Shown piece after piece: positions 15,796 to 24,315 of a stretch of 33,182 nucleotides of DNA. This DNA comes from Symploca sp. SIO2C1. GTDB taxonomy: Bacteria > Cyanobacteriota > Cyanobacteriia > Cyanobacteriales > Coleofasciculaceae. The notes beneath the pieces are model-generated. The model searched no databases. It saw only the letters and a program-made list of their open reading frames with translations, and was not told the DNA's origin. A program made the position numbers and the translations under genes. The stretch covers positions 52,866-86,047 of the forward strand of contig JAAHGL010000007.1 in NCBI GenBank assembly GCA_010692635.1, given 5' to 3'. Positions within the stretch are counted from its first letter, which is position 1; each line of letters starts with the position of its first letter.

Positions 15796-16284
15796 GTGAT
15801 TGCAATTTATCCAGGTAGCTTCGATCCCATTACCCTAGGACACCTCGATATCATAGAGCGTGGCTGTAGGCTTTTTGATCAGATAATTGTTGCAGTGCTA
15901 CGCAATCCTAGTAAATCTCCCTTATTTACTGTGCAAGAGCGCATCGAGCAAATTCGCTTATCTACAGAACATTTGTCTAATGTAGAGGTGGATAGTTTTA
16001 TTGGTTTAACTGTAGAATATGCCAAATTGAAAAATGCTCAAGCGTTGTTGCGAGGACTACGAGTACTCTCAGACTTTGAAGGAGAACTTCAAATGGCTCA
16101 CACCAATCACACCCTCTGGAATGAGATTGAAACCGTTTTTCTTGCCACTTCTAACGAATATAGTTTTTTAAGTAGTAGCGTAGTTAAAGAGATTGCCAGG
16201 TTTGGCGGCTCTGTAGCTCATCTTGTTCCTCAGCAGGTTGCCATTGATCTTTGCCGATGTTACACCGAGACTCCTCTAGAATAG
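15796..16284 (+). CDS. coaD: Phosphopantetheine adenylyltransferase
   Basis: 162 residues, the standard length for PPAT, which adenylates 4'-phosphopantetheine in the fourth step of coenzyme A synthesis. Hallmarks: [19 protein letters not shown] at residues 5-23 with the TxGH nucleotide-binding motif, [19 protein letters not shown] in the middle, and the ISSS/T-like [18 protein letters not shown] near the C-terminus. It begins at GTG 15796; the nearby ATG at 15785 runs into a stop. Its 3' end overlaps the start of the next gene by about 28 bp, so the two are probably co-transcribed. Confidence 0.95.
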   Translation: MIAIYPGSFDPITLGHLDIIERGCRLFDQIIVAVLRNPSKSPLFTVQERIEQIRLSTEHLSNVEVDSFIGLTVEYAKLKNAQALLRGLRVLSDFEGELQMAHTNHTLWNEIETVFLATSNEYSFLSSSVVKEIARFGGSVAHLVPQQVAIDLCRCYTETPLE

Positions 16285-16973
16285 ACCCTCCTAAAACTGA
16301 TAGTGCAGCGGTAGCGACACCAAGAGTGTCAAACCCCAGCCAACCGAGTGAACCACCTCCGACTGCGGAGCGAGGTATAGATATCCAGCAAGAACTCAAT
16401 CGGCTGGAAGATATCCTGTTCGATAGTCCTCACATCCCACTGACAAAGCGCACGCTGGTTGATGAAGAAATATTTTTGGCTCAACTGGATTTAGTGCGGG
16501 AAAATCTGCCTCGTGCTTTTAAGGCAGCAGAAGAGCTTGTGCAAGAGCGGGAAACTATCCTTATGCAAGCTGAAGAATATGCTTTGGAAATTGTGGAAGT
16601 AGCTGAGCAACGTGCGGATCAGCTTTTAGATGAAATGGGCATAATTCAGCAGGCAGAACTTGAAGCTAACCAAATCCGCAAACAAGTGAGCCAAGAGTGT
16701 GAAACACTCCAGCAGCAAACTCTGGCTGAAATTGAGAGGATGCGTCTGCAAGCCAAGCAGGAACTAGAGCAAATGCGCCAACATGCACTAACAGAATGTG
16801 AGGATATTCAAAATGGTGCTGATGACTATGCTGATTCTGTATTGATTAATATTGAGCAACAGTTGAATGACATGCTCAGGGTTATTCGTAACGGACGTCA
16901 GCAACTACAATATGATACTCAGGGGAGTACTGTATCAGCACAAGACTCCAAAGGATCTCCTGGAGCAGAGTAG
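16257..16973 (+). CDS. Coiled-coil protein, DivIVA-like
   Basis: 238 residues from ATG 16257 (a TTG at 16251 is also possible). Residues 1-45 are Pro/Ser-rich and disordered; 48-75 ([20 protein letters not shown]) form an N-terminal helix pair; and from about 85 to 215 the protein is an almost continuous, highly charged coiled coil ([40 protein letters not shown]). This resembles the DivIVA/Cdv3-like or F-ATPase-b-like coiled-coil proteins of cyanobacteria, which act in cell division; assignment is by overall architecture only. No membrane segment. It overlaps coaD, suggesting coupling. I cannot exclude an unrelated filament-type scaffold. Confidence 0.75.
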   Translation: MLHRDSSRIDPPKTDSAAVATPRVSNPSQPSEPPPTAERGIDIQQELNRLEDILFDSPHIPLTKRTLVDEEIFLAQLDLVRENLPRAFKAAEELVQERETILMQAEEYALEIVEVAEQRADQLLDEMGIIQQAELEANQIRKQVSQECETLQQQTLAEIERMRLQAKQELEQMRQHALTECEDIQNGADDYADSVLINIEQQLNDMLRVIRNGRQQLQYDTQGSTVSAQDSKGSPGAE

Positions 16974-17005
16974 AAGAATTAACCAAGACTGGTATCTTAG
17001 AGGAA

Positions 17006-17058
17006 AAGGGAACAAGCAACTAGAAGATTGTCGCCTGTTCCCCGTTCCCTGTTCCCTT
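17006..17058 (+). terminator. Hairpin after the coaD operon
   Basis: AAGGGAACA (17006-17014) pairs with TGTTCCCTT (17050-17058), 9 bp, followed by GTTTCTTC. The right arm is part of three TGTTCCC/CGTTCCC heptamers (17036-17056), so it may be a repeat by-product that also terminates transcription. Confidence 0.4.
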
Positions 17059-17150
17059 GTTTCTTCAGAGCCCCCCAACTGGCGGCGCACCACCCCCGAT
17101 GAAGGGAAGAAACAAGCTCAAATTCTCTTCCCTCCTGACTCTGAGACTCT

Positions 17151-17199
17151 ATTAGCTATTAGCTATTAGCCATTAGCCATTAGCCATTAGCCATTAGCT
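17151..17199 (+). repeat. Heptamer array (ATTAGCT/ATTAGCC)x7
   Basis: Seven tandem units, four of them ATTAGCC; the inverse orientation of the TAATGGC array at 3420-3496. It lies in the gap between convergent genes. Confidence 0.95.
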
Positions 17200-17229
17200 T
17201 TGAGCGTGTTTCTTGAAAGTTTATCAGTT

Positions 17230-18762
17230 TCAATTTTTGGGTTTGGCGTCGAAATTCTCAATTAGCAAATTCCGTAGCACTGGTATTAAGTCTTCACAAG
17301 GAATCCCTTTCTGTACACATTTACCCAAGTGAGCATCTTTGCCTACCTTGCCACCCATGAAAATGTCAACCCCTTCTACTGTTTTGCCATCTTTACGAAC
17401 TTTTGTTCCCATTAAACCAATATCAGCTACCTGGGGCTGACCACAAGAGTTAGGACAACCAGTCCAGTGAATTCTTACTGGCTTGCTCAGCTCTAACTCC
17501 GTTTCTAGAGTTTGAGCCAGTGCTAAGGCTCGTTGTTTGGTTTCAATTAAGGCAAAGTTACAGAATTGAGCACCAGTACAGGAAACTAAAGCTCGAGTTA
17601 GGGGAGCAGGGGTAATACTGAAACGGTTTAGCAGAGTTTCAGTTAAGAATGATTGCCAGCGAGAGTCGGGAATGTTAGGAATGATGACATTTTCTTCAAC
17701 AGTAAGACGGATTTCGCCGCTACCATAAACATCTGCTAACTGAGCTAAGTCAAACATATCTTGAGCCTGTAGCCGTCCAACAGGAACATTCATGCCTACG
17801 TAGTTTAATCCTGGTTGCTTTTGCTGATAGACACCAATATGATCTCGCTTATCCCAGTCTATTTCATCTTTTTCGGCGGCAGTCTTTAAGGAGCGACCAA
17901 ACTGATTTGCCACCATTTCCCGGAATTTGTCAATACCCCATTCATCAATTAACCACATCATTCGGGATTTTTGTCGGTTTGCCCGTGAACCGTGGTCCCG
18001 ATAGACTTCTAAAATAGCTCGGCTTAGATCAACCACATCGTCATTTGGGGGAACCCAAGCATTTAGAGGAACAGCAGCTTCACAACGTTTGGCAGAGAAA
18101 AAACCACCAACAACAACATTGAAGCCTAATTCACCATCTTTATAGGCTGGAACAAAGGCAATATCATTGATTTCAGCATGGACTGAGTTATCTCGTCCTC
18201 CCTCGATCGCAATATTGAATTTGCGAGGTAAGTTGGTAAACTCAAAATTGCCCTGGCTTTGTTTGGTGATCATGTCCTGTACTTTTTGCACCAGTTCCCT
18301 GGTATCAATTAGTTCATCTGCACCAATTCCTGCCATCGGAGAACCGGTGATATTGCGGACATTGTCCATACCTGACTGAACACTGGTTAAGCCTACTTGC
18401 TCAAAGCGATCGAAAATATCTGGAATATCCTCAATTCGTATTCCTCGCAATTGGATATTTTGCCTGGTAGTAATGTCGGCACTGCCATCTTCACCGTAAC
18501 GCTGCACTATTTCTGCTAGCACTCGCATTTGGGTGCTATTGAGAATACCATTGGGTGTCCGCATCCGCAGCATAAATTTGCCAGGAGTCACGGGACGGTA
18601 AAAGACGCCTACCCACTTGAGCCGATGCTCAAGATCGTCTTTTTCCATAGCTTCCCAGCCAATTTCTGCAAAATCTTTCAGCTGAGCTTTTACTTCTAGT
18701 CCATCTTTTTGGGCTTTGAACTTTTCAAACTTGTTCAACTTTTTTGCTGCAGCGACAGTCAT
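17230..18762 (-). CDS. nirA: Ferredoxin-nitrite reductase
   Basis: A 510-residue siroheme/[4Fe-4S] enzyme that reduces nitrite to ammonium with six electrons from ferredoxin. The two half-repeats are visible: FMLRMRTPNGILNSTQMRVL and SADITTRQNIQLRGIRIEDI in the first, and the siroheme-cluster cysteines in the second, CTGAQFC (Cys395, Cys401) and CPNSC (Cys436, Cys440), with the spacing of plant and cyanobacterial NirA. It lacks the C-terminal ferredoxin fusion of some cyanobacterial forms. ATG 18762 is preceded by AAGGGG about 8 nt upstream. No nitrate transporter or narB follows; the gene stands alone, with a possible NtcA site upstream. Confidence 0.97.
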   Translation of the reverse strand: MTVAAAKKLNKFEKFKAQKDGLEVKAQLKDFAEIGWEAMEKDDLEHRLKWVGVFYRPVTPGKFMLRMRTPNGILNSTQMRVLAEIVQRYGEDGSADITTRQNIQLRGIRIEDIPDIFDRFEQVGLTSVQSGMDNVRNITGSPMAGIGADELIDTRELVQKVQDMITKQSQGNFEFTNLPRKFNIAIEGGRDNSVHAEINDIAFVPAYKDGELGFNVVVGGFFSAKRCEAAVPLNAWVPPNDDVVDLSRAILEVYRDHGSRANRQKSRMMWLIDEWGIDKFREMVANQFGRSLKTAAEKDEIDWDKRDHIGVYQQKQPGLNYVGMNVPVGRLQAQDMFDLAQLADVYGSGEIRLTVEENVIIPNIPDSRWQSFLTETLLNRFSITPAPLTRALVSCTGAQFCNFALIETKQRALALAQTLETELELSKPVRIHWTGCPNSCGQPQVADIGLMGTKVRKDGKTVEGVDIFMGGKVGKDAHLGKCVQKGIPCEDLIPVLRNLLIENFDAKPKN

Positions 18763-18837
18763 AAATTTACCCCTTGGCTTTGGTGTATGTTGAGTTGTTT
18801 GTAATTGTTAATTGTTAGACAATTGACATGATTGAGA

Positions 18838-18851
18838 GTAACCAAAAGTTA
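18838..18851 (-). promoter_or_regulatory. Possible NtcA operator upstream of nirA
   Basis: On the minus strand TAAC-N6-GTTAC reads as TAA-N8-TAC, one half-site off the NtcA consensus GTA-N8-TAC. A TAACAAT -10-like box follows about 20 bp downstream, the usual spacing for NtcA-activated promoters. nirA is a classical NtcA target, but the site is imperfect. Confidence 0.35.
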
Positions 18852-19162
18852 TGGAAGTATCTTGCCTGTACAGCTTAATCCTTACAACTTATCTTTATCT
18901 GTATAGTAAAATTACTTCTCATCATGCCAATTGAGAGCAATTTTTTTTGCTAGTATCCTGTCCTAGGTTGAGGTTGATTGCCTTCTCTCGTGCTTAATCA
19001 AGCTATAGTGTTTCAGCATGAGAGATTTTTAGCAATAAGTTAACTCATCTACCATTAATTTATTTGAAAAATAGGATGATAAACGGTATAACCTAATACA
19101 GAAATTTTATCCTTTATTCTTTACTAGCATAATGCTAATGCGCTTTTTGCATCAAATAAGGT

Positions 19163-19291
19163 AACTAGTGCCGCTGCGCGGAATTTAGAATTTAGAATTT
19201 AGAATTTAGAATTTAGAATTTAGAATGCTTATAGAGTAAGGATTCTAACAATCTCAAACTGGTCAGTTACTTTTGCCGCGCTGCACTAGTT
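19163..19291. mobile_element. Inverted-repeat element enclosing a heptamer array
   Basis: AACTAGTGC (19163-19171) and GCACTAGTT (19283-19291) are perfect 9-bp inverted repeats; next to them CGCTGCGCGG and CCGCGC extend the match imperfectly. Between them lie six GAATTTA units (19181-19222). MITE-like, 129 bp, no coding capacity. Confidence 0.5.
19181..19222 (+). repeat. Heptamer array (GAATTTA)x6
   Basis: Six perfect tandem copies followed by GAATGCT. Confidence 0.95.
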
Positions 19292-19329
19292 CAAGAAGGC
19301 AGCAGGCAGCAGGCAGAAGGCAGCAGGAA
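19282..19329 (+). repeat. Dispersed repeat: TGCACTAGT followed by GCAGGCA/GAAGGCA heptamers
   Basis: TGCACTAGT, four spacer bases, then five heptamer units (19295-19329). Second copy of the arrangement at 11053-11093. Confidence 0.85.
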
Positions 19330-19360
19330 AGAAAGCTTGTACGGCAAGGTTTTTAACTCT

Positions 19361-19395
19361 AACACCTAACACCTAATACCTAACACCTAACACCT
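19361..19395 (+). repeat. Heptamer array (AACACCT)x5 abutting the pxcA stop
   Basis: Five units, one AATACCT. The last two bases (19394-19395) are also two of the three bases of the pxcA stop codon (TAG on the minus strand, 19394-19396). Confidence 0.93.
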
Positions 19396-20761
19396 ATTCA
19401 TTCATATTCCGATACGTTGCCACCGCAGAAGGAGATACGCGATTCAGGTAGCGGAAAATCCAATACTTAATCACGGCATCCAAAATAACTGGAAAGGTTG
19501 CAATAAACAAAAATATAAAATTACGACTCTCTGGTATTCCCAAATGTCGAGAAATTCCTTCAAGGATGACTTCCCAACCATGAGGTGAGTGAAATCCTAC
19601 AAATATATCGGTAAACAGAATAATAATAAAAGCTTTAGCGCTATCACTTAAACCATAGATAAGTTCATCCATAAAAGACTTTAAAACAGCAATTTCTTTC
19701 TTGCTGGTGTAGATGACAATAGCAAAAGCCATCAGGGAGAAACCATCGGCAATAATATTTCTAATGACATTACTGCTTCTACCCCGATATTCCTCAGCTA
19801 ATTCTTTAGCTTTATTCTTTACTAGTTCTTCTTCTTCTTCCAAGGATAGTTTAGGTGCAATACCAATTAAACTTTTAAAATGCAGTTGTTCTTCAAATTT
19901 ATGTAACTCTAAAAAAGCTTCTTCTTCCATTTCATAGTTAAAAAAAGGCTCACTAGTACTCTCTCTAAATCTTTCTACCACTCCTACTTCTTTCAGAATA
20001 ATTTTGGTAACCTGTTGAGTCAAAATAGGAACAATAATTAAAAGCATTAAAAATTTGATCGATATTATGGTTTTAGTTTTTGACTTACGCAGCTTTTGAA
20101 CAACGTCTTCTTCTGCTTGTGGATCTAGTTCTCGCTGAATCCTATTAAATGTTCCTAATATTGACCTAGGTATGATCCCAGTTTTATCTAAAATACCTTC
20201 TCTAGTATTGGTATTTCTCTTGTTTTGATTGGCATCTGAAATTAAGTCAACTGATGCTGCCAAGGCAGTTGATTGGCTATCGCTATCTCTCTTGATTAGC
20301 TTATTTTCTGGATTTTGCTCAATAGGTATCAAAGCAGCTGAATAATCAGGAGCTTTAGTTTCTTCATACTTGGTCAAAATTTCATCGATAAAATTTAATT
20401 TTTCAATAATAATTTCTTGCTTTTCATTATTATTGGCTGGATAGTATGGCTCGTAATTATTTACCTCAAAATTACTAAGATTTAGCTTTTTGGTCTCAGA
20501 ATTACCGATAACTGACCGGCTAGTCTTAAATTCGGCTAATCTGACCTTGATAATCTTTAAGTATTGCTTCAGGTCTGCCTCAAAATAGGAGACTACACTT
20601 TCGCTGTAGTCGCCAGAATCAGAAGATATTTTTTTGCCATTAAAATGCTCATCTTCAATTCCTTTAATCATTAATGCGGCTCTATATGCCTGCTCTAGGG
20701 CTCTTTCTGATGTATCGTAAAACCATCGATTGGCAGCGCGTAATATAGCTTTGAGCTTCAT
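19394..20761 (-). CDS. pxcA: Proton extrusion protein PxcA (CemA family)
   Basis: 455 residues. PxcA/CemA proteins are cyanobacterial and chloroplast-envelope membrane proteins needed for light-induced proton extrusion. The N-terminal part (1-230) is soluble: it opens MKLKAILRAANRWFYDTSERALEQAYRAAL, followed by charged, low-complexity sequence. The C-terminal CemA domain has about four membrane helices: FLMLLIIVPILTQQVTKIIL (~227-246), FSLMAFAIVIYTS (~340-355), KAFIIILFTDIFVGFHSPHG (~374-393) with the conserved GFHSPHGWE, and FLFIATFPVILDAVIKYWIF (~420-440). Length is normal for long cyanobacterial PxcA. ATG 20761; the upstream region is an ATTGGTC array. Its stop codon is partly made of a heptamer repeat. 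Confidence 0.92.
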   Translation of the reverse strand: MKLKAILRAANRWFYDTSERALEQAYRAALMIKGIEDEHFNGKKISSDSGDYSESVVSYFEADLKQYLKIIKVRLAEFKTSRSVIGNSETKKLNLSNFEVNNYEPYYPANNNEKQEIIIEKLNFIDEILTKYEETKAPDYSAALIPIEQNPENKLIKRDSDSQSTALAASVDLISDANQNKRNTNTREGILDKTGIIPRSILGTFNRIQRELDPQAEEDVVQKLRKSKTKTIISIKFLMLLIIVPILTQQVTKIILKEVGVVERFRESTSEPFFNYEMEEEAFLELHKFEEQLHFKSLIGIAPKLSLEEEEELVKNKAKELAEEYRGRSSNVIRNIIADGFSLMAFAIVIYTSKKEIAVLKSFMDELIYGLSDSAKAFIIILFTDIFVGFHSPHGWEVILEGISRHLGIPESRNFIFLFIATFPVILDAVIKYWIFRYLNRVSPSAVATYRNMNE

Positions 20762-20768
20762 CGCTATA

Positions 20769-20852
20769 ATTGGTTATTGGTCATTGGTCATTGGTCATTA
20801 GTGATTGGTCATTGGTCATTGGTCATTGGTCATTGGTCATTGGTCATTGGTC
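20769..20852 (+). repeat. Heptamer array (ATTGGTC)x12
   Basis: Twelve units: ATTGGTT, then ATTGGTC copies with one ATTAGTG interruption at 20797-20803. It lies in the divergent promoter region of pxcA and the UvrD/AddB-like gene and is the inverse of the CCAATGA array at 5171-5204. Confidence 0.97.
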
Positions 20853-20961
20853 ATTAGGACAAAGAACAAAGGATATGCAATGCCATGTAATGCAAGTTGT
20901 GGGATCAACTTAAATTTGATTGTATGTGGTATGTTAACAGATTCACCCAAAAGGAGCATTC

Positions 20962-23217
20962 GTGAGTCTTGATTCAATCTGGATCACTGGGTCAACTCGT
21001 ACTGGCAAGACAACTCGCTTAGTAACTCAGTTTCGCCAATGGGTTGAGGGGGGACTGGGTAAGTCAGATAGAGTTGATCGACTGCCTCAAGACCACCAAC
21101 AGGCTCCAGCAATTTTAGTTTTTGCGGCTAATGACGATAATCGACGTGATTTAGCTGACCAATTAACTATAGCAATCCAGGGGCGTTATCCGGTGCTGGC
21201 GAAGACGCCTTTGGGATTTTTTCAAGATGAGGTAAGGCTATTTTGGCCACTGTTGATTCAGGAATTAAATCTCAGAGCACAGTTTCCTGTAAGACTGCGC
21301 CCAGAAACTGAGCAGGAGTTGGCAACTGAATTGTGGCGCTCGGAGCTAGACAAACCTCATCTGGAACTACTGGGAACAAATGAGTACAAAAAAGTACGCC
21401 GTATTCTGGACTTGTTGCTATTGGCGGCAGTAAGTGGAACACCCATAGAGGACATTCCTACTATTCTGCGAGAAGGTATAACAGAACTAGAAGGAACACC
21501 AGAAACTTGGGAAAGTATCGGACAGATGCTGTTGTACTGGAAGGACTGGTGTTTAAAAAGAGGATTACTCACCTATAGTATTATTGCTGAGCTTTATTGG
21601 CGCAATCTGTTACCTAATCCTACTTACCAGCAGCATTTACAACAAAGGTATCAGGCGGTGCTAGCAGATGATCTGGATGATTATCCTGCGATCGCTAGGG
21701 ATTTATTTGACTACTTATTAGATCAAGGAGCGGTGGGAGCTTTTACCTACAATCCTGATGGACAAGTACGCTTAGGATTAAATGCTGACCCTAATTATCT
21801 GGCTGGTTTGGCATCCCGCTGCCAAGTAGAAACTTTGAGTATATCTACAAGTACCTCTTTAGTCGGGGAATTGGGCACTATTATGGTGGAATTAGTCAGT
21901 GACCCCATGTTCCTCACTGGACTACCAGAGTCTGTACAGTCACTTCAAACTACTTCCCGTGCTCAACTATTGCGTCAGACAGCAATGGTGATTATTAAAG
22001 CAATAAAGTCTGGACAAATACAGCCCGGAGAGATTGCCGTCATTGCTCCCGGTTTGGATGCCATCGCTCGCTACACCCTCACCGAAATCCTGACTAGCCA
22101 AGGTATAGCAGTAGAGCCTCTCAACCCTCAGCGTCCCTTGATTAGCTCCCCAATGATTCGCGCTTTGCTAACAATGCTGACCTTGGTATATCCCAGTTTA
22201 GGACGGTTGCTAGACAAAGATGCGATCGCAGAAATGTTAGTTGTTTTGAGTCACAAGTCAGAAGTATCGGCAAGTAACGAAGAAATTCCCTTACCCAGTC
22301 CTAGTATTGATCCAGTTCGAGCTGGTTTACTAGCAGATTATTGTTATGCTCCCAATCCAGAGCAACCACGTCTACTACCAGTAGATAGTTTTCCCCGTTG
22401 GGATAGGTTAGGACATCAAGCAACAGTGGCTTACTCCGAGATTTTAGAGTGGTTAGAAGTGCAGCGCGAGCAACAACAACAGCGTCTGATACCCTCCTGT
22501 GTTACCCTTCTGGATCGAGCCATTCAGAAATTTTTGTGGAATGGCAGTAACTTGCCTTACGAGCAGCTAGCAGCACTGCGGGAGTTGATGGAAACTGCTC
22601 AACATTATTGGGAAGTCGATGGCAGGTTGCGGCAGAGTATTCAGCAAGAAGGGGAGACGCGGAGACGCGGAGATGGGGAGACAAGAAAAAATCCCAATTC
22701 CCAATTCCCAATTCCCAATTCCCAATCCCCAAGTTTGGGAGTAGATAGGGATACTCCTGCTCATACTACTATTGAAAAATTTATTCAGATGCTGCGCTAT
22801 GGTACGGTTACGGCGAATCCTTATCCTGTGCGCCGTTCTACCAGTACTGCTGAGAATGCTGTGACTCTGGCAACTATCTTTCAATATCGTGCCAGTCGCC
22901 GCTTCCACCGTTGGCACTTTTGGTTGGATGCTAGTTCCCACCTTTGGGAAATTGGTGGAGCTGCCACTCTATTTGGTGCTCCTTTGTTTCTCAAAGAATG
23001 GTCAGGACGTCCTTGGACAGAGGAAGATAGAACCAAGACTGATGAACAGCGTTTACAGCGGATTTTGCGGGATTTATTAGGTCGTGTTAGTGAGCGAGTC
23101 TATTTGTGCCATAGTGATTTAGCAGTGAATGGTACCGATCAAAGTGGACCGCTATTAAATTTGGTTAATGCTTCTGCTGAACCATGGGAAGAGGAAAACA
23201 AGACAAAATCTTTCTGA
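20962..23217 (+). CDS. P-loop UvrD/AddB-like helicase-family protein
   Basis: 751 residues with an N-terminal Walker A, WITGSTRTGKTTRLV (7-21), followed by an ILVFAANDDNRRDLADQLT strand-helix like motif Ia of UvrD/RecB proteins. QPGEIAVIAPGLDAIARYTL (~353-372) and the following SQGIAVEPLNPQRPLISSPM segment correspond to the motif IV-V region. VLADDLDDYPAIARDLFDYL (~230-249) may be the Walker B region. No C-terminal RecB-type nuclease motif is evident, so it looks like an AddB/UvrD-like protein with a degenerate helicase core. GTG 20962 follows AAAGGAG. Residues 564-590 are an in-frame insert made of repeats (22653-22726). Biological role unknown; DNA repair or recombination is the likeliest. 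Confidence 0.75.
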   Translation: MSLDSIWITGSTRTGKTTRLVTQFRQWVEGGLGKSDRVDRLPQDHQQAPAILVFAANDDNRRDLADQLTIAIQGRYPVLAKTPLGFFQDEVRLFWPLLIQELNLRAQFPVRLRPETEQELATELWRSELDKPHLELLGTNEYKKVRRILDLLLLAAVSGTPIEDIPTILREGITELEGTPETWESIGQMLLYWKDWCLKRGLLTYSIIAELYWRNLLPNPTYQQHLQQRYQAVLADDLDDYPAIARDLFDYLLDQGAVGAFTYNPDGQVRLGLNADPNYLAGLASRCQVETLSISTSTSLVGELGTIMVELVSDPMFLTGLPESVQSLQTTSRAQLLRQTAMVIIKAIKSGQIQPGEIAVIAPGLDAIARYTLTEILTSQGIAVEPLNPQRPLISSPMIRALLTMLTLVYPSLGRLLDKDAIAEMLVVLSHKSEVSASNEEIPLPSPSIDPVRAGLLADYCYAPNPEQPRLLPVDSFPRWDRLGHQATVAYSEILEWLEVQREQQQQRLIPSCVTLLDRAIQKFLWNGSNLPYEQLAALRELMETAQHYWEVDGRLRQSIQQEGETRRRGDGETRKNPNSQFPIPNSQSPSLGVDRDTPAHTTIEKFIQMLRYGTVTANPYPVRRSTSTAENAVTLATIFQYRASRRFHRWHFWLDASSHLWEIGGAATLFGAPLFLKEWSGRPWTEEDRTKTDEQRLQRILRDLLGRVSERVYLCHSDLAVNGTDQSGPLLNLVNASAEPWEEENKTKSF
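22653..22726 (+). repeat. Octamer and heptamer repeats inside the UvrD/AddB-like gene
   Basis: Four octamer units (GGAGACGC twice, then GGAGATGG and GGAGACAA, 22653-22684), then five TCCCAAT heptamers (22692-22726). They keep the frame and encode the low-complexity stretch GETRRRGDGETRKNPNSQFP and onward. Such repeats are otherwise intergenic here. Confidence 0.93.
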
Positions 23218-23367
23218 GCAGCGAGGAAAGAAAAAGGTCTTGATCGGTGGGGACTCCGTATACCGGAGCCAATGAACACAACTATTATCTTAACCAATTC
23301 TCTAGTCCAAGCAGCAAAGACTATACTGTAAGGATATGGCAACTGAGCTAGGTGAAAATCAAGTAGT

Positions 23368-23679
23368 ATGCTAGCCCTGAGTTACCCACATATTGAGAAG
23401 CAGGACGATCAACCTGCACGATTGCAACGATTACCGCGTATTCGAGTTACACAGATTGTCATGGATTATCTTGCCTACGGTTGGTCTGTAGAGGAGATAT
23501 GCCGACAGCACCCTTACTTAAAGCCAGCCGAAGCTCATGCAGCTATGGGCTACTATTTCGATCATCAGGAAGAAATCGACTGGGAAATCACCCAAGAATG
23601 GGAGCAGGTGCAAGCTAACATAACGCGAGTAGCTAGATCGCCTTTTTACACTAGGATGAAAGCTAGAGGGCTGCTGTAA
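23368..23679 (+). CDS. DUF433-type antitoxin
   Basis: 103 residues. Residues 23-70 (PRIRVTQIVMDYLAYGWSVE, EICRQHPYLKPAEAHAAMGY, YFDHQEEID) are a typical DUF433 domain: a helix-turn-helix-like fold whose members are antitoxins paired with DUF5615 nucleases. The N-terminal 22 residues and the basic tail (RVARSPFYTRMKARGLL) flank it; the tail may wrap the toxin. ATG 23368 has only a weak GTGAAAA leader. Its TAA is followed without gap by the GTG of the toxin gene, so they are an operon. Confidence 0.88.
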   Translation: MLALSYPHIEKQDDQPARLQRLPRIRVTQIVMDYLAYGWSVEEICRQHPYLKPAEAHAAMGYYFDHQEEIDWEITQEWEQVQANITRVARSPFYTRMKARGLL

Positions 23680-24030
23680 GTGGCTATTGATTTGTATATG
23701 GATGTCCATATTCCCCAAGCTATTACCGATCAGTTGCGTCGTCGGGGTGTAGATGTATTGACGGCGTTTGATGATGAAGCTCAAAAATTCCCTGACAATC
23801 GGCTTTTGTTAAGGGCGACTCAACTTAATCGAGTTCTTTTTACCCAAGACATTCGATTCCGTGTTTTAGCTGAAACTTGGCAAGTAGAAGGGAAGCAGTT
23901 TTGTGGACTGATTTTCGGTCATCAACTTGGAGGCACAATTGGTCAGTTTGTCAGAGATTTAGAATTGATTGCCAAAGCTTCAGAACCCGATGAATGGATG
24001 AATACAGTTGAGTATATTCCCTTCAAGTGA
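23680..24030 (+). CDS. DUF5615 PIN-like toxin
   Basis: 116 residues of the DUF5615/COG4634 PIN-like family, predicted ribonuclease toxins. Conserved acidic positions: Asp8 in LYMDVHIPQAI, Asp39 in FPDNRLLLRAT, and Asp57 in LFTQDIRFRV. Length is normal. The start is GTG 23680, adjacent to the antitoxin stop. Its TGA at 24028-24030 is in the same frame as the downstream tnpB remnant, separated from it by a second stop at 24046-24048, so the toxin's natural 3' end lies at or near the transposon junction. Possible but unproven: the insertion trimmed or replaced its last residues. Confidence 0.88.
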   Translation: MAIDLYMDVHIPQAITDQLRRRGVDVLTAFDDEAQKFPDNRLLLRATQLNRVLFTQDIRFRVLAETWQVEGKQFCGLIFGHQLGGTIGQFVRDLELIAKASEPDEWMNTVEYIPFK

Positions 24031-24048
24031 AAGGTAAAGCACATTTAG

Positions 24049-24315
24049 TGGAAACCATCAGGAAAAAGAGGGAAAAAAGGAGATGGATTAGGACGGGGAC
24101 AATATCAAACAGAAGAAGGAGTAAAAATTAACAGTGACTGCAATGGTGCAGCCAATATTTTAAGAAAGGTAAGCTCACAGCTAAAGTTGTCTTTAGTCAA
24201 GGTGCATAGGGTAGTGTTGAGTCTACCAAAACGATATGATTTAACAAGTTTATCTAAATCATATCGTAAGCAAGGTGAGGAGCGCGTTTTTAACCCGCTC
24301 CGAACAATCGCTTAG
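24049..24315 (+). pseudogene. IS200/IS605 tnpB (OrfB) 3' remnant
   Basis: An 88-residue open frame with no start codon of its own, beginning WKPSGKRGKKGDGLGRGQYQ and containing VKINSDCNGAANILRKV. That is the C-terminal RuvC-III motif (DxNxAxNI, here DCNGAANI) of TnpB/OrfB, an RNA-guided nuclease encoded by IS200/IS605 elements. The RuvC-I and RuvC-II parts are missing, so no nuclease can be made. The frame ends in TAG at 24313-24315 after NPLRTIA. Its 3' part overlaps two hairpins, as TnpB guide RNAs usually do. No tnpA is present. Confidence 0.88.

Larger units (their letters stand above)
18763..19393. other. 631-bp intergenic region between nirA and pxcA
   Basis: It contains the nirA control region (18763-18900), AT-rich sequence with no open frame (18900-19140), an inverted repeat framing a GAATTTA heptamer array (19163-19291), GCAGGCA heptamers (19295-19329) and AACACCT heptamers (19361-19395). 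No gene seen on either strand. Confidence 0.7.

Noticed and set aside
16867-17169. 100-codon frame after the coiled-coil gene
   Set aside because: It begins inside that gene in another frame and runs through repeat sequence.
18838-18920. Other GTA...TAC pairs upstream of nirA as NtcA sites
   Set aside because: GTATCTTGCCTGTAC and GTATAGTAAAATTAC have 9-bp spacers instead of 8; only the imperfect 8-bp site was kept as a weak candidate.
22502-22941. Minus-strand frames with GNWELGIGNWE-type strings
   Set aside because: They are reverse translations of the heptamer array within the UvrD/AddB-like gene.
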